Of a stretch of DNA of 64,000 nt, positions 8,459 through 17,260 are shown one piece after another. How positions within the stretch are numbered: position 1 is the first letter of the stretch; each line of letters opens with the position of its first letter. Source of the DNA: Chloropicon primus (Eukaryota > Chlorophyta > Chloropicophyceae > Chloropicales > Chloropicaceae); the NCBI GenBank assembly GCA_023205875.1, contig CP060757.1, positions 1,054,001 through 1,118,000 of the forward strand, read 5' to 3'. The translations under genes were made by a program, and so were the position numbers. The notes under the pieces are model-generated. The model saw only the letters and a list, made by a program, of their open reading frames with translations, ran no database searches and was not told the origin of the DNA.

Positions 8459-9988
8459 ATGGAGGGGGGGCAGACGACAACGGCGGCAATGGAGGTGGAG
8501 ATATCCCCCGCGGGGGTTGCCCAAGACCTCATGGGCTCACTGCGAAACGTGAACTCGATGGCCGCCATGGACAACCCTGGTTCGGTGGACGGTTCGGTTG
8601 CGTCGGTGCGAGGTCCGGCGCGGTCTCTGGTGAGCTCGGTGAGGGACGCGGACGGTGCCGCTCGAAAGAACATCACTGAACTTCAGCCGGAGGACGGGAA
8701 CCCTGACTCCCACGCGCCCGCGAGAGTGAGCGATTGGTACCACACGACGTTCAACCTCCTTGCCGAGATCATGGGAACCGGCATTCTGAGCTTGCCGGCG
8801 ACGGTGGCGGGCCTTGGTTACGTTCTGGGTTCAGTCTCCATCGCTCTCGCAGCTGTGGCCATATACTACTCGGGCTTCATTCTCGCGAAGACCAAGAACA
8901 CGTACTACTCGCAGATTCTGAGCTACGGCGACATGGCGTTCATCGCTCACGGTCGTTGGTTCGAGCAGAGCACGCGCTGGCTTCTCTACGCCAACTGGTA
9001 CTCTCTCATGTGCTACTACATCCTGGCTCTCGCGAGCTGCTTCATGTCGGCATTCTATTGGCGAAAGGACATTTGCTTCTGGGGGTGGGGCCTCATCGCA
9101 GTGGCGGTCCTGGTGCCGTTCGTGCAGGTGCGCACGTTCCACGCCATATCGTACGCCGCGCTCCTCAGCACCATCAGCATCATTGCCGCCGTGGCAATCA
9201 TCGTGGCGTCCTTCATCCTCGGTGGCACCGAGGAGGCTCAGTCGAGCGACTTCATTCCGCCGAGCGCCGCTGTCCCAAAGCAGACCTTCCTGCAGGGCTA
9301 CAGTTCCATTGCCAACATCATCTTTGCTTTCCAAGGCCAGTCGGAGTTCTATGAGCTCAGTGCGGAGATGAAGAATCCCAAGCGCTTTCCCCTCTCCCTC
9401 GGGGTGTCCCAAAGCATCATGCTCTTCATGTACCTGTTCACCTCGCTCATGGCCTACACCTACGGCGGCCAGAACGTGAACGGTTTCATCCTGTACAGCC
9501 TCCCCGAGAATGGATTGAGGACAGCCTGCTCTGTGCTAGTGGGGATACACATCATAGTCGCTTACATGGTCACGAGCCAGCCATTGAGTTACAAGGCCCA
9601 CGAGTACTTGTCGAGGGCGACTTTGCACGCGTCGAGCATCAAGGCGTCGCTGATCCACTTTGGCATCACCTCGGTCTTCTTGGGAGTGGGCTTTGTCGTT
9701 GCCAACTTGATCCCCTTCTTCGCAGACATGCAGGGCGTGATCGCGGCCTTCGCCGCCTCGCCAATCGTCTTCTTCTATCCCGCCTACTTCTACTACAAGG
9801 CGAGCACCGCCGCGGGAGACTGGGGGGCCGTGCCGAAGTACGAAAAAGCTTGGCTCGGCGCGATGATGTTCGTCCTTTTCCCTTTCTGCTTCTTCGTCGG
9901 TCTCGCCAGCAGCATCAGCGGGATCGCTACCGGCTGGTCAGGGGAGAGCAAGGTTCCGTTCGCCTGCATTCAGGCAAGCCAGCTCTGA
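8459..9988 (+). CDS. AAAP-family amino-acid transporter
   Basis: Amino acid/auxin permease family (Aa_trans) secondary transporter, 509 residues. A polar Ser/Ala-rich N-terminal tail of about 90 residues precedes about 11 membrane segments starting at FNLLAEIMGTGILSLP, the family-typical first helix with GTGILSLP. Later helices include WGLIAVAVLVPFVQV, SIIAAVAIIVASFILGG and a pattern FQGQSEFYELSAEMKNP typical of the loop region of this family. Expected to move neutral amino acids with protons across the plasma or vacuolar membrane; the substrate cannot be assigned. Single exon. It lies head-to-tail behind the epimerase-like gene (207 bp) and converges on the next gene. Confidence 0.9.
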   Translation: MEGGQTTTAAMEVEISPAGVAQDLMGSLRNVNSMAAMDNPGSVDGSVASVRGPARSLVSSVRDADGAARKNITELQPEDGNPDSHAPARVSDWYHTTFNLLAEIMGTGILSLPATVAGLGYVLGSVSIALAAVAIYYSGFILAKTKNTYYSQILSYGDMAFIAHGRWFEQSTRWLLYANWYSLMCYYILALASCFMSAFYWRKDICFWGWGLIAVAVLVPFVQVRTFHAISYAALLSTISIIAAVAIIVASFILGGTEEAQSSDFIPPSAAVPKQTFLQGYSSIANIIFAFQGQSEFYELSAEMKNPKRFPLSLGVSQSIMLFMYLFTSLMAYTYGGQNVNGFILYSLPENGLRTACSVLVGIHIIVAYMVTSQPLSYKAHEYLSRATLHASSIKASLIHFGITSVFLGVGFVVANLIPFFADMQGVIAAFAASPIVFFYPAYFYYKASTAAGDWGAVPKYEKAWLGAMMFVLFPFCFFVGLASSISGIATGWSGESKVPFACIQASQL

Positions 9989-10087
9989 CGAGGATCTTGA
10001 TCTTCCAAGTCCATTCCTAAAAGAAAACAAGCTTCCTCTATAACAAGATTTAGTCTTGCAAGTATTGTATGATACAAGACGCTTTTG

Positions 10088-12808
10088 TCAATACACCAGG
10101 CTGGCGATGACAATCGATGCGACGACTCCGGCGAGGGAGAACACGCGCAGCAAGGAGATCGAAAGGTCGCTCAAAGTGATTCCCACGCTCCTAGGCCTCT
10201 GCTCCGGCATGACCTCGAAGGACTTGGCGGTCAGCTCGAGGGCTCTCACGGTGTTCTGAAGGTACTCGACAGGGTAACGCACGCTCTGCTGGTCACTCGG
10301 GATGTTGTAGCTCGAGACTTGCATCTTGGAGGCCTCGCCAAGGAGCACCTTGGTCAGCCTCGCAAGGCACCTCTGCAGCGAGATCGCGGCGGAGAAGGAC
10401 CCCGTGGAGTTGAACCCGAGCAAAAAGTAGGACGTCCCCGTCAGGATGCAGATGGAAAAGTACAGGGTTATCCTCCACTCGAAGAACGCTGAAAAGATGG
10501 AGAGGATGAGGAAGACAAAGTGCAGGACGAGGGTCTCCGACACGGCCCAACCGATGCTTCTGCTGTCTCTCCCCGTCTGGACGGCGTCCCCAATGAGGTA
10601 GTGGCTCAGCAAGTAGTTCTTCATGGCGGTGAACGCCGCGAGGTTCTGCGGAGACGCGGCGGCCGAGAGGTATGGAATCTTGGCTTCCACGGCCTCCTTC
10701 GCCACCAGCAGAGACCCCAGCGTCTTGAAGGCCTTGGTCTTCTTCCTGTGAATCGCTGCGATGTCGAAGAGATCGGAGACCAGGACCAAGCCCGCAAAGG
10801 CAAGGACGATCGCAAGAAGGATGGTCACGATGGGGTGATCGAGCCCCCCCCTTCCAAAGCAGGTTCCAGGCTGAATCAAAAGCATTGCCAAGGGCGACAG
10901 AGCGAAAGCCAGGCAGAGCGTGAGCGCAACGATCCTGGATCCGCAGGTCCTCTTGATGGCTCCGGCGTCTTTCGTGAAGAACGAGTCCGTCCTGCCAAGG
11001 CTCTCTTCCACCCGCATCCAGACGTCGAGCGCGTTCTGGAGGTCCGGATCGTAGGGCAGCACCACGGGGTAGCTCAGAAGCAAGTTCCTGTCTCTGTGAA
11101 TGGCGACCAGCGCATCCGGACCGACGGGCTTGACGCACGCCAGGGCCCTGATGAACATGACGAGGGCAACGACAACGTAGCTTGCGCACAGGAGGTACAG
11201 AGTGTGGTAATCATTGGTGAGCTCCTTGTCCAGTCCTCCCAAAGCGAGCACGAGGAGCAGCAGCGGAAGGACGCTGGCGCCGCAGAAGACCGCAAAGACG
11301 AGAGACCGGGTCTTTTGCATTCCAATCACGCCGTGCTGGCCATCATTCTCCACGACGATGATCTGGGCGAGGTCCTTCCTGACTTCCTTGTGCTCCGTGG
11401 TGTCCTGAAAATCTTGAGTCACCCCGTAGACCTTCCTCTTGCACTTTGGCAAAACAAACATGACCGCAACCAGGGCAACGTGGATGATGGCCAGGATTCC
11501 CGGGATGAGGAAGGTCAACGCGTCGATCTTCCCGCTCCCGATGGACCCCATGGGCAGCTTCGAGAAGTCAATCCACCTGCCCTCCGCGCTGCATTTGCCA
11601 TCCGCAAAGTAGTCACTCTCCTTGGGCACCGAGTCGATGAAGACGTGGTAAGTCAGCACGCACGTCACGACGGCGTTCAGGAGCATCAAGCCCGGAACAA
11701 CCGCGACCCCGTACTGTGGCTCGCACGAAGGCGAGGCCGACATGACCGACGTGGCCTTCGTCAGGGCGTGATGCAGGTCCACAGAATTGTAGGGCTGGGG
11801 GATCCCCACGTTCACGATGTACCAAACGAACTCGTCCACGGTGATCTTCCCCTTGAAGTACTTGATGCCCCTCTGCAGGCACACGATGAGGGTGTCTCTG
11901 ATGTCGTCCACGCCAGAGGATCCACCCTCCCCGGCGGTCAGGGCCTCCTCGACGTCCGTCTTGGCCGCGGTTCCCCCGCCTCTCCAGCCCCACACGGCGC
12001 TCTTCATGTTCCTCACGTGGTCGTACGTGACGAAGCCGAACTCCTCCTTGTCGAGCGACCGGAACAGCTGCATCGAGAGCACTCGGATGTTCGCAATCCT
12101 GTAGTCGGACAGAAGGGCTGCGTTCACCGCGAGGGTCCTGTTCTTCTGAAGCTGCTGGGTGAACTGCCACTGTCTCTGCAGGGTCTTCCAGCCGCCCGCG
12201 CTCGGGGCGGGCCGGGCGTCGGCCTCCGCGCTCGACCCGCTCGCCACCTCGGCCTCCTCCTCCCCCGTGAGAACCCTCTTGGCGGCACTGGAGGCCTTCT
12301 TCGCAGAGCTCACCAGCGCGGCGAACCCGGTCGGACCGCCCCCAGAGCTCGACAAGGGGTTCACGTGCGTCGACACGGGGTTCACGAACGTCTCGGAGTC
12401 CCGCTCCTCACCCACCTCGAACTTCTTGGGCCCGAGGTCGAAGAAGTTCCGGGCGCCCTGAGAGAGCTTGGGCGCGTTCGGCGGACCCAAATTGGGCTGC
12501 CAGTCGTCCCTCAAGATGTCCTCGTACTCGTTGTAAGTTGGCTGCGGCGCCTTCGGGGGAGACTCCGGGGGCCTGTCCCTCTCGAACTGGAGCTCCTCGG
12601 CCTTCCCGGCGCTCTCGCTCTCGCTCTGGCCAGAGGCATCATACTTTCCGAAGTGCTTCGGTATGGGGTACCTCGCACTCGTCAGGGCCTCATCCTCTCC
12701 GAAGACGGTCACCCTCGCGGCGAACTTTCTCTGCGCTTGGCTCGACTCCTGAAACAGGTCGTCGAAGGTCCTCGACCCGGACGTACCCTCTCTGCTGCTG
12801 TCCGCCAT
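10088..12808 (-). CDS. Large polytopic membrane protein with EF-hand-like segment, unknown
   Basis: Not recognised. 906 residues from the ATG at 12808. The first 270 residues are hydrophilic with Ser/Ala/Glu runs. A following segment (SLDKEEFGFVTYDHVRNMKS and a later DEFVWYIVN) resembles a degenerate EF-hand or calmodulin-like layout. About nine membrane helices follow between roughly residues 360 and 906, including ALTFLIPGILAIIHVALVAV, FAVFCGASVLPLLLLVLALG, IVTILLAIVLAFAGLVLVSD and the final SLLRVFSLAGVVASIVIASL, so the protein ends inside or just after a helix. No transporter signature is visible. A regulated channel or carrier is one possibility, but this is inference from topology only. 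The divergent spacer to the PQ-loop gene carries GA/CT tracts. Confidence 0.75.
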   Translation of the reverse strand: MADSSREGTSGSRTFDDLFQESSQAQRKFAARVTVFGEDEALTSARYPIPKHFGKYDASGQSESESAGKAEELQFERDRPPESPPKAPQPTYNEYEDILRDDWQPNLGPPNAPKLSQGARNFFDLGPKKFEVGEERDSETFVNPVSTHVNPLSSSGGGPTGFAALVSSAKKASSAAKRVLTGEEEAEVASGSSAEADARPAPSAGGWKTLQRQWQFTQQLQKNRTLAVNAALLSDYRIANIRVLSMQLFRSLDKEEFGFVTYDHVRNMKSAVWGWRGGGTAAKTDVEEALTAGEGGSSGVDDIRDTLIVCLQRGIKYFKGKITVDEFVWYIVNVGIPQPYNSVDLHHALTKATSVMSASPSCEPQYGVAVVPGLMLLNAVVTCVLTYHVFIDSVPKESDYFADGKCSAEGRWIDFSKLPMGSIGSGKIDALTFLIPGILAIIHVALVAVMFVLPKCKRKVYGVTQDFQDTTEHKEVRKDLAQIIVVENDGQHGVIGMQKTRSLVFAVFCGASVLPLLLLVLALGGLDKELTNDYHTLYLLCASYVVVALVMFIRALACVKPVGPDALVAIHRDRNLLLSYPVVLPYDPDLQNALDVWMRVEESLGRTDSFFTKDAGAIKRTCGSRIVALTLCLAFALSPLAMLLIQPGTCFGRGGLDHPIVTILLAIVLAFAGLVLVSDLFDIAAIHRKKTKAFKTLGSLLVAKEAVEAKIPYLSAAASPQNLAAFTAMKNYLLSHYLIGDAVQTGRDSRSIGWAVSETLVLHFVFLILSIFSAFFEWRITLYFSICILTGTSYFLLGFNSTGSFSAAISLQRCLARLTKVLLGEASKMQVSSYNIPSDQQSVRYPVEYLQNTVRALELTAKSFEVMPEQRPRSVGITLSDLSISLLRVFSLAGVVASIVIASLVY

Positions 12809-12837
12809 CGCCAGCCAAAGGGGAGGACACTTTCCTC

Positions 12838-12953
12838 TCTCTCTCTCTCTCTCGGTCGCCCTGTCTCGTTCCCCCGTATTGTGCCAAGATCGCAACGGTC
12901 GGCGTGTCCTGGAAAAATTTTCTGGAAAACACAAAAAAGTGATAACGCCGAGG

Positions 12954-12985
<32 letters not shown>

Positions 12986-13035
12986 CAGAGGGGGAGAGCA
13001 GAGGGGGAGAGCAGAGGGGGAGAGCAGAGGATTCC
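12838..13035. repeat. CT tract, GA tract and GAGCAGAGGGG tandem repeat in a divergent promoter
   Basis: Between the starts at 12808 and 13068 lie a CT run (12838-12854), a GA run (about 12958-12985) and four copies of a 13-base unit containing GCAGAGGGGGA (about 12985-13030). Both dinucleotide tracts read as polypurine in the transcript sense of the adjacent gene. Confidence 0.85.
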
Positions 13036-13067
13036 TCCTCTTCGCCGTCGCCTTCACCTTCGCCCCG

Positions 13068-13910
13068 ATGGCTGGGGCGGTGACGAGGGGGGTGGGAGGG
13101 CGAGGGTGGGCTGGGCGTCGCGGGTGGGCTGGGCGTCGAGGGGAAGGGTCCTGTGCTCCTCGTCGTCGTGTGGGGCGTAACGAGGGTCTGGGGCACGGGC
13201 GCTCGAGGAGGGGCGTGGAGGTGAGGGCAGCTTCGGTTCCGGTGGCCTACACCCCCACGCAGTGGCTCGCGGTCGCGCTGGGCTACTCTTGCATCATCGG
13301 CTCCGTCTTTCGCTGCCTTCCTCAGATCCACAGGATCGTCACGAGGAAGTCGGTGGAGGGCATCTCCTTCATCGCGATACTGTCGGAACTCCTTATCTAC
13401 ACGGTGAACCTCGCGTACAACGTGCACTACAACTACCCTTTCAACACCTACGGCGACTTGGCAGTCTCCTGGTTCGTCCTCATCTTCGTGCTGGTCCTGA
13501 TGCAGGTTTACAAGAGATTCGACAGCGGGAGGGTCGCCCTCGTGACCGCTCTCTCGAGCGTCTGGTGCCTGGTCCTGTTCAGCAACTCCCTTCCAGTCGT
13601 TGTCCTGTCCTCCCTCCAGGCCGCGAGCGGGATCGGCCTGGCGTTCGGAAGTAGGATCCCTCAGATCTGGCTCAACTTCAAAAAGGGCAGCACCGGGGAG
13701 CTCTCCATCATCATGTTCATCGCAAACGCTTTGGGTTGCCTCATTAGGGTCTTCACCACGATCTCCCTGACGCAGGACAATCTCCTGCTGTTCAACGCCG
13801 CCTTCCACCTGGTGCTGAACGCCATCATTATCGTTCAGTGCGTCGGGTCGAGGCTGGACTCGGCGAGGGAGCAGGAGAAGCTCGAGGGCATGGGGCGATC
13901 TGTGAATTAG
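13068..13910 (+). CDS. PQ-loop repeat membrane protein (MPDU1-like), probably plastid
   Basis: Seven-helix PQ-loop protein, 280 residues. Two PQ motifs are clear: FRCLPQIHRIVTRKSVEGIS and SRIPQIWLNFKKGSTGELS, about 125 residues apart, each in the loop after a helix, as in the MPDU1/cystinosin group. The N-terminal 58 residues are Gly/Arg-rich with short duplications (GRGWAGRRGWAGRRG) and look like a plastid transit peptide, as in plant plastid MPDU1 homologues. The ATG at 13068 is the first in frame after a GA-rich leader. Role in the family is unsettled (dolichol-linked sugar use in animals, transport in relatives). It converges on the hydrolase gene, with 84 bp between stops. Confidence 0.82.
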   Translation: MAGAVTRGVGGRGWAGRRGWAGRRGEGSCAPRRRVGRNEGLGHGRSRRGVEVRAASVPVAYTPTQWLAVALGYSCIIGSVFRCLPQIHRIVTRKSVEGISFIAILSELLIYTVNLAYNVHYNYPFNTYGDLAVSWFVLIFVLVLMQVYKRFDSGRVALVTALSSVWCLVLFSNSLPVVVLSSLQAASGIGLAFGSRIPQIWLNFKKGSTGELSIIMFIANALGCLIRVFTTISLTQDNLLLFNAAFHLVLNAIIIVQCVGSRLDSAREQEKLEGMGRSVN

Positions 13911-13994
13911 TTAGCGAGCTGTTCTCGCCGCCGTGTAACAACACAACAAATATCAAGAAATACGATGAATTATGAATCCTCCCGCCATCATCGT

Positions 13995-15401
13995 CTAGCC
14001 CACCATCCCAAAGTAGTCGCTGGGGTTCTGGCTCAGGCCGGTCCCAGAGGCATCCGCCTCGTCCTCCGAGGAGGGGTCCCCTTCCGTTCGAAGCTTGTCC
14101 AGCTCCGCCTGGATGGACTCCCTGTCCGGTATCTTCCTCGGACCCAGGGCCTTGAAGGCCTCCTCTAGGCTCGCGTACTGGGGCAGCGGCCTGAGGCCCA
14201 GGCTCTCCGGAGTCCTCGACGCAGTTTCGTCGTCCAAGAACAGCTCGGTCTTGTTCAGCAACTTCTTGAGCTCGGCGTACACCTCGAACGGCGAGTCTGC
14301 GACGGCAAAACCGCTCGACTTTTCCAGGCTTCGGAAGGACGCCCTCACGTTGCACTGCCTTAGCTCCTCGATCTCCGATTCCGTGAAGGTGTGCAGGAAC
14401 ACGGTCTCGCACTCCACGGAGGCGAGGGAGAGGCCCAGGGACGCTTTTGTGGCTCCGAAGACGAAGTTTGGGTCCATTCTCGGCCTCAGCTCCCCGCCAC
14501 CGCTCTTGGTGAACATCGAATCGATCGCCTTCTTTGCGGACGAGGCCGTCCTCCTCTGCTCGCGCATCAGGGGAGATGTCAGCAGGGCCAAGGCGGCCTG
14601 CGGCGTCGGCACGGCCTTCGCTCCCTGAATCTTGCAGTAACGCAGCCTCGAGTCGTCACCGAGCGGGTTGTAATCGATGCGAACGAGGAGACCCACCAGC
14701 TTTGGGTAGGCCGAAGCGAATTCTGTGGCTACGGCCGCGCCGACGCCAACGCCCGCGACGGCGATGGGCGCCTTGTACAGGTCCAGGTCCAGAACAAAGT
14801 CCTTCAAATCAGCCACCATGGACTGCGGATCGTACTGCTGCGAGGAGGACCACGAGGTCTGGCCGTGGCCACGCAAATCGAGAGCGTGAACTCTGAACCC
14901 GTGCTGTGCCAGCTTCGAGGCGATGGGGTTCCAGGCTTCGGCGGCCTCCCCGATCCCGTGCAGAAGGACGACCGCCGGCTCGCCGGACGACGTCGAGGCG
15001 CCCCACTCGAGCCGCCTGAGCTGCATCCCCGTGGTCGCACCCACGAACCTCGATGGGGGCATCGGGGGCATCGGCTTGCCCTCCTCGTGACGACGACGGA
15101 GAAGAAGCGCGTCGTCGTGGGGTGTTGGACTCCTTCCCGCCATCCTCAGTATCCTCTCGCAAAGCTCCTCGCTCCTCTGCCGGGCTTCCGACGCCGTCAC
15201 GTCGCCCTCGTCGCCCAAGGCGTGCAGGCACGACTTCCTCTCCGTCGCCCTCGACTTGAGGTCCTCCGCGTACCTCCTCGCTTTGCTCCTGTACGGCTTC
15301 GACCTCCGCCTCTGCCCAGACGACGGCGCGGCCTTCGCGAACACGCCCCTCGCGAGGGCATCGAACCCGAACTCCACGTCCGCCCCGTCCTCCCGAACCA
15401 T
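13995..15401 (-). CDS. Alpha/beta-hydrolase-fold protein lacking the usual nucleophile
   Basis: Alpha/beta-hydrolase fold, 468 residues from the ATG at 15401. The oxyanion region VVLLHGIGEAAEAW and the second strand RVHALDLRGHGQTSW are classic. The nucleophile elbow, normally G-x-S-x-G, reads AGVGVGAAV: valine replaces the catalytic serine and no cysteine or aspartate substitutes. The rest of the core is shaped normally, so this could be a non-catalytic binding protein of the fold. An Arg/Lys-rich N-terminal region of about 120 residues (SKPYRSKARRYAEDLKSRA) could be an organelle targeting or regulatory extension, and the tail is acidic. Single exon. Whether it has any activity is unknown. 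Confidence 0.8.
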   Translation of the reverse strand: MVREDGADVEFGFDALARGVFAKAAPSSGQRRRSKPYRSKARRYAEDLKSRATERKSCLHALGDEGDVTASEARQRSEELCERILRMAGRSPTPHDDALLLRRRHEEGKPMPPMPPSRFVGATTGMQLRRLEWGASTSSGEPAVVLLHGIGEAAEAWNPIASKLAQHGFRVHALDLRGHGQTSWSSSQQYDPQSMVADLKDFVLDLDLYKAPIAVAGVGVGAAVATEFASAYPKLVGLLVRIDYNPLGDDSRLRYCKIQGAKAVPTPQAALALLTSPLMREQRRTASSAKKAIDSMFTKSGGGELRPRMDPNFVFGATKASLGLSLASVECETVFLHTFTESEIEELRQCNVRASFRSLEKSSGFAVADSPFEVYAELKKLLNKTELFLDDETASRTPESLGLRPLPQYASLEEAFKALGPRKIPDRESIQAELDKLRTEGDPSSEDEADASGTGLSQNPSDYFGMVG

Positions 15402-15704
15402 GCCGCACCTCGCCGGTCGCCTCGCTCCTCGCTCCTCGCTCTAGAAGAAGAAGAAGCAAGCTGTTGCGAGCGTTACTTCCAGAGAGATTGAGATCGAGAT
15501 GGGACTTGAAGCAAGCAAAAGCAAGCTTGAGAAGAGGATTTGGTTCCATAAAAACGTATCTTGATAACAATGTGCAGAGAAGGACAGAGGAGGAACAAGG
15601 GCTGCCTTGCTTCCATCACGCACTCATTTGCGTTCTTGGGTTTATTTCGCAAAGATAAAAATAAATAAGCGTTTTCCTTGATCGACGAAACGATTAATCG
15701 ATCT
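15402..15704. other. Intergenic spacer, 303 bp
   Basis: AT-richer than its surroundings. It holds the 5' leader of the hydrolase gene and the 3' end of the secreted-protein gene, both on the minus strand. No convincing gene or RNA is visible. Confidence 0.6.
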
Positions 15705-16391
15705 CTAGTGGGTTGGCTCGGTGGTGTCGTAGCACTTTGTGACCGCGTAGTCGACGGTTCCGATGCACTTGGAGCACCCGTAGTCGAATTCGGTTGGGGT
15801 TCCGTCGATATCAATGATGCCGCACTCGCAGGCGCTGATTCCCGCCCCGTCGTTGACGTTCGGGTTCCCAACGCCTCGGGTGGCCGCCCCCTTCTTGTTG
15901 TCCCAGAGCTTGTTCATGGCACCGAGCTCCCCCTTGGCCTCGTCGTTGTTGCAGAAGTAAAAGAAGGCGTCTCTGTATCTGCGCCTGCCGCCGAGGATGG
16001 ACTCGAAGGACCTCTGGTGGAAAGTAGCAGGATCGAGGGCAGCCCCCTTGACCGAGCCGTTGTCGATGTCGCACTTGCTGCCGCAGCCGATCGCTGGAGG
16101 ACTCGACATCTCTCCGAGCGAGTCGATCGCGTCCTGGAGGTCGTCCAGCAGGTTTGGGTTGGCACCCAGGTTGCCCAAGTACCCCTTACTGCAGGGGTAC
16201 GTGACCAGCGTCGAGAGAGGGACCTGCCACTCGGTGTCGAGCGTTCGGACCTGGCTGTCGATGTTGCACTCGGCGGGGTCGTAAAAGTCCCTTGGCAGGC
16301 GCAGGAGCCGGCTAGAGTACCTGGCCTCAGCGACCGACATGCCTCCGCAGACGGCGAGGAGAACAGACACGGCGATAGTGGTGAACTTCAT
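15705..16391 (-). CDS. Small secreted cysteine-containing protein, unknown
   Basis: Not recognised. 228 residues from the ATG at 16391 with a clear signal peptide (TTIAVSVLLAVCGGMSVAEA). The mature part has about ten cysteines in pairs or short-spaced groups (CGSKCD, CECG, CSKC), suggesting disulfide bonds, and an aromatic segment RYRDAFFYFCNND. No membrane helix follows the signal peptide, so secretion or a vacuolar location is likely. The leader upstream of the ATG has a 15-bp tandem repeat on the plus strand (about 16404-16440), which rules out the longer non-ATG start. It runs in the same direction as the hydrolase gene. A cell-wall or extracellular role is possible but not shown. Confidence 0.7.
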   Translation of the reverse strand: MKFTTIAVSVLLAVCGGMSVAEARYSSRLLRLPRDFYDPAECNIDSQVRTLDTEWQVPLSTLVTYPCSKGYLGNLGANPNLLDDLQDAIDSLGEMSSPPAIGCGSKCDIDNGSVKGAALDPATFHQRSFESILGGRRRYRDAFFYFCNNDEAKGELGAMNKLWDNKKGAATRGVGNPNVNDGAGISACECGIIDIDGTPTEFDYGCSKCIGTVDYAVTKCYDTTEPTH

Positions 16392-16924
16392 GGTGTTTGG
16401 CGTGTGTTGGGTTTGCTTGTGTTGGGTTTGCTTGTGTTGGCTGCTCTTGTTCGAGAGTGTGTAGCTCAATTGTGGGACCGTCCTCGTCGTAGTAGTAGAC
16501 TAATAGGTCACCACCAGCAGCGACGCAATCGAGGTCCGATTCATGGGGTGGCCGATATCTTCCACGGCCGACCGAAAATCTATTCTGCCGCTGCCGTTAA
16601 GGCCTAGGAAAACTCTTGAAAAACAAGAGTGGAGATGGAAACGAGGTGGCGATGGCGGCAAGGACGGGAGCAAGGAGCACCAGGCAGGACTTCATTGTGT
16701 TCTTGCGGTGTCGGACCGACGTCTGAACACTCTGGACTCAAAGTCTGTGAGCACAAACATGGTCACACGGTCCATTCTTCCCGACAACAAACGTTGAAAA
16801 TTCAAGCCCAAAAATTCAAGCGCGGGGTGCGGGAGGTTCTCTCCTCCTGTGTGCGTGCGTGCGTGCGAAGAGAGAGGAGAGAGAGGACAACAACAACAAC
16901 CGTCGGTCGGTCGGTGGGTCGAGA
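16392..16924. other. Intergenic region, 533 bp, between divergent genes
   Basis: Contains three copies of a 15-base unit GTGTTGGGTTTGCTT (about 16404-16440) next to the secreted-protein start, then unremarkable sequence, then GTGC and CAACAA short repeats before the small ORF at 16925. Open frames here have no ATG support or recognisable content. Confidence 0.6.
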
Positions 16925-17098
16925 ATGAAGGTGAACACGGGGACCGCGGTCCGGGCGGCGTTCGCGGGCTGCCTCGCCTTCGCCACGAAGTTCGGCGCCA
17001 TCGCCAAGGCGGGGGGAGGGGCTGCCAAGGGACTGGGCGCCCTCGTGGCCGCCGGGGGAGCGACGTTCGCGGGGTTGTACACGTCGACGAAGAAGTAG
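16925..17098 (+). CDS. Small Gly/Ala-rich protein, 57 residues
   Basis: Short ORF beginning MKVNTGTAVRAAFAG and ending TSTKK. The middle is a hydrophobic, glycine-zipper-like stretch (KAGGGAAKGLGALVAAGG) that could be a single membrane helix or an amphipathic segment. A TGTAA signal lies 56 bp after the stop (17154-17158), which supports an independent transcript. No homologue comes to mind, and chance ORFs of this size are common at this GC content, so it is tentative. Confidence 0.45.
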   Translation: MKVNTGTAVRAAFAGCLAFATKFGAIAKAGGGAAKGLGALVAAGGATFAGLYTSTKK

Positions 17099-17153
17099 GG
17101 CGAGGGGGAGGCCGGAGACCGACTCAGCCCGCCTCTCGTCGTTCGATAAGCAT

Positions 17154-17158
17154 TGTAA
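17154..17158 (+). terminator. TGTAA poly(A) signal
   Basis: TGTAA 56 bp after the stop at 17098, within AAGCATTGTAAAC. Confidence 0.5.
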
Positions 17159-17260
17159 ACTTGATCTCATCATTAGAGTGTGTGTGCTCTCCCTTTCTAT
17201 TTTTTCAAAAAAACGTGACGAGCTGTCGCCCTCGCTCGGGTGGTGGGACGGGGGCGAGCG

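Noticed and set aside
10520-13180. Open frame of 886 codons opposite the large membrane protein
   Set aside because: Antisense artefact of GC-rich codons; His/Arg/Pro/Gly-rich content without motif.
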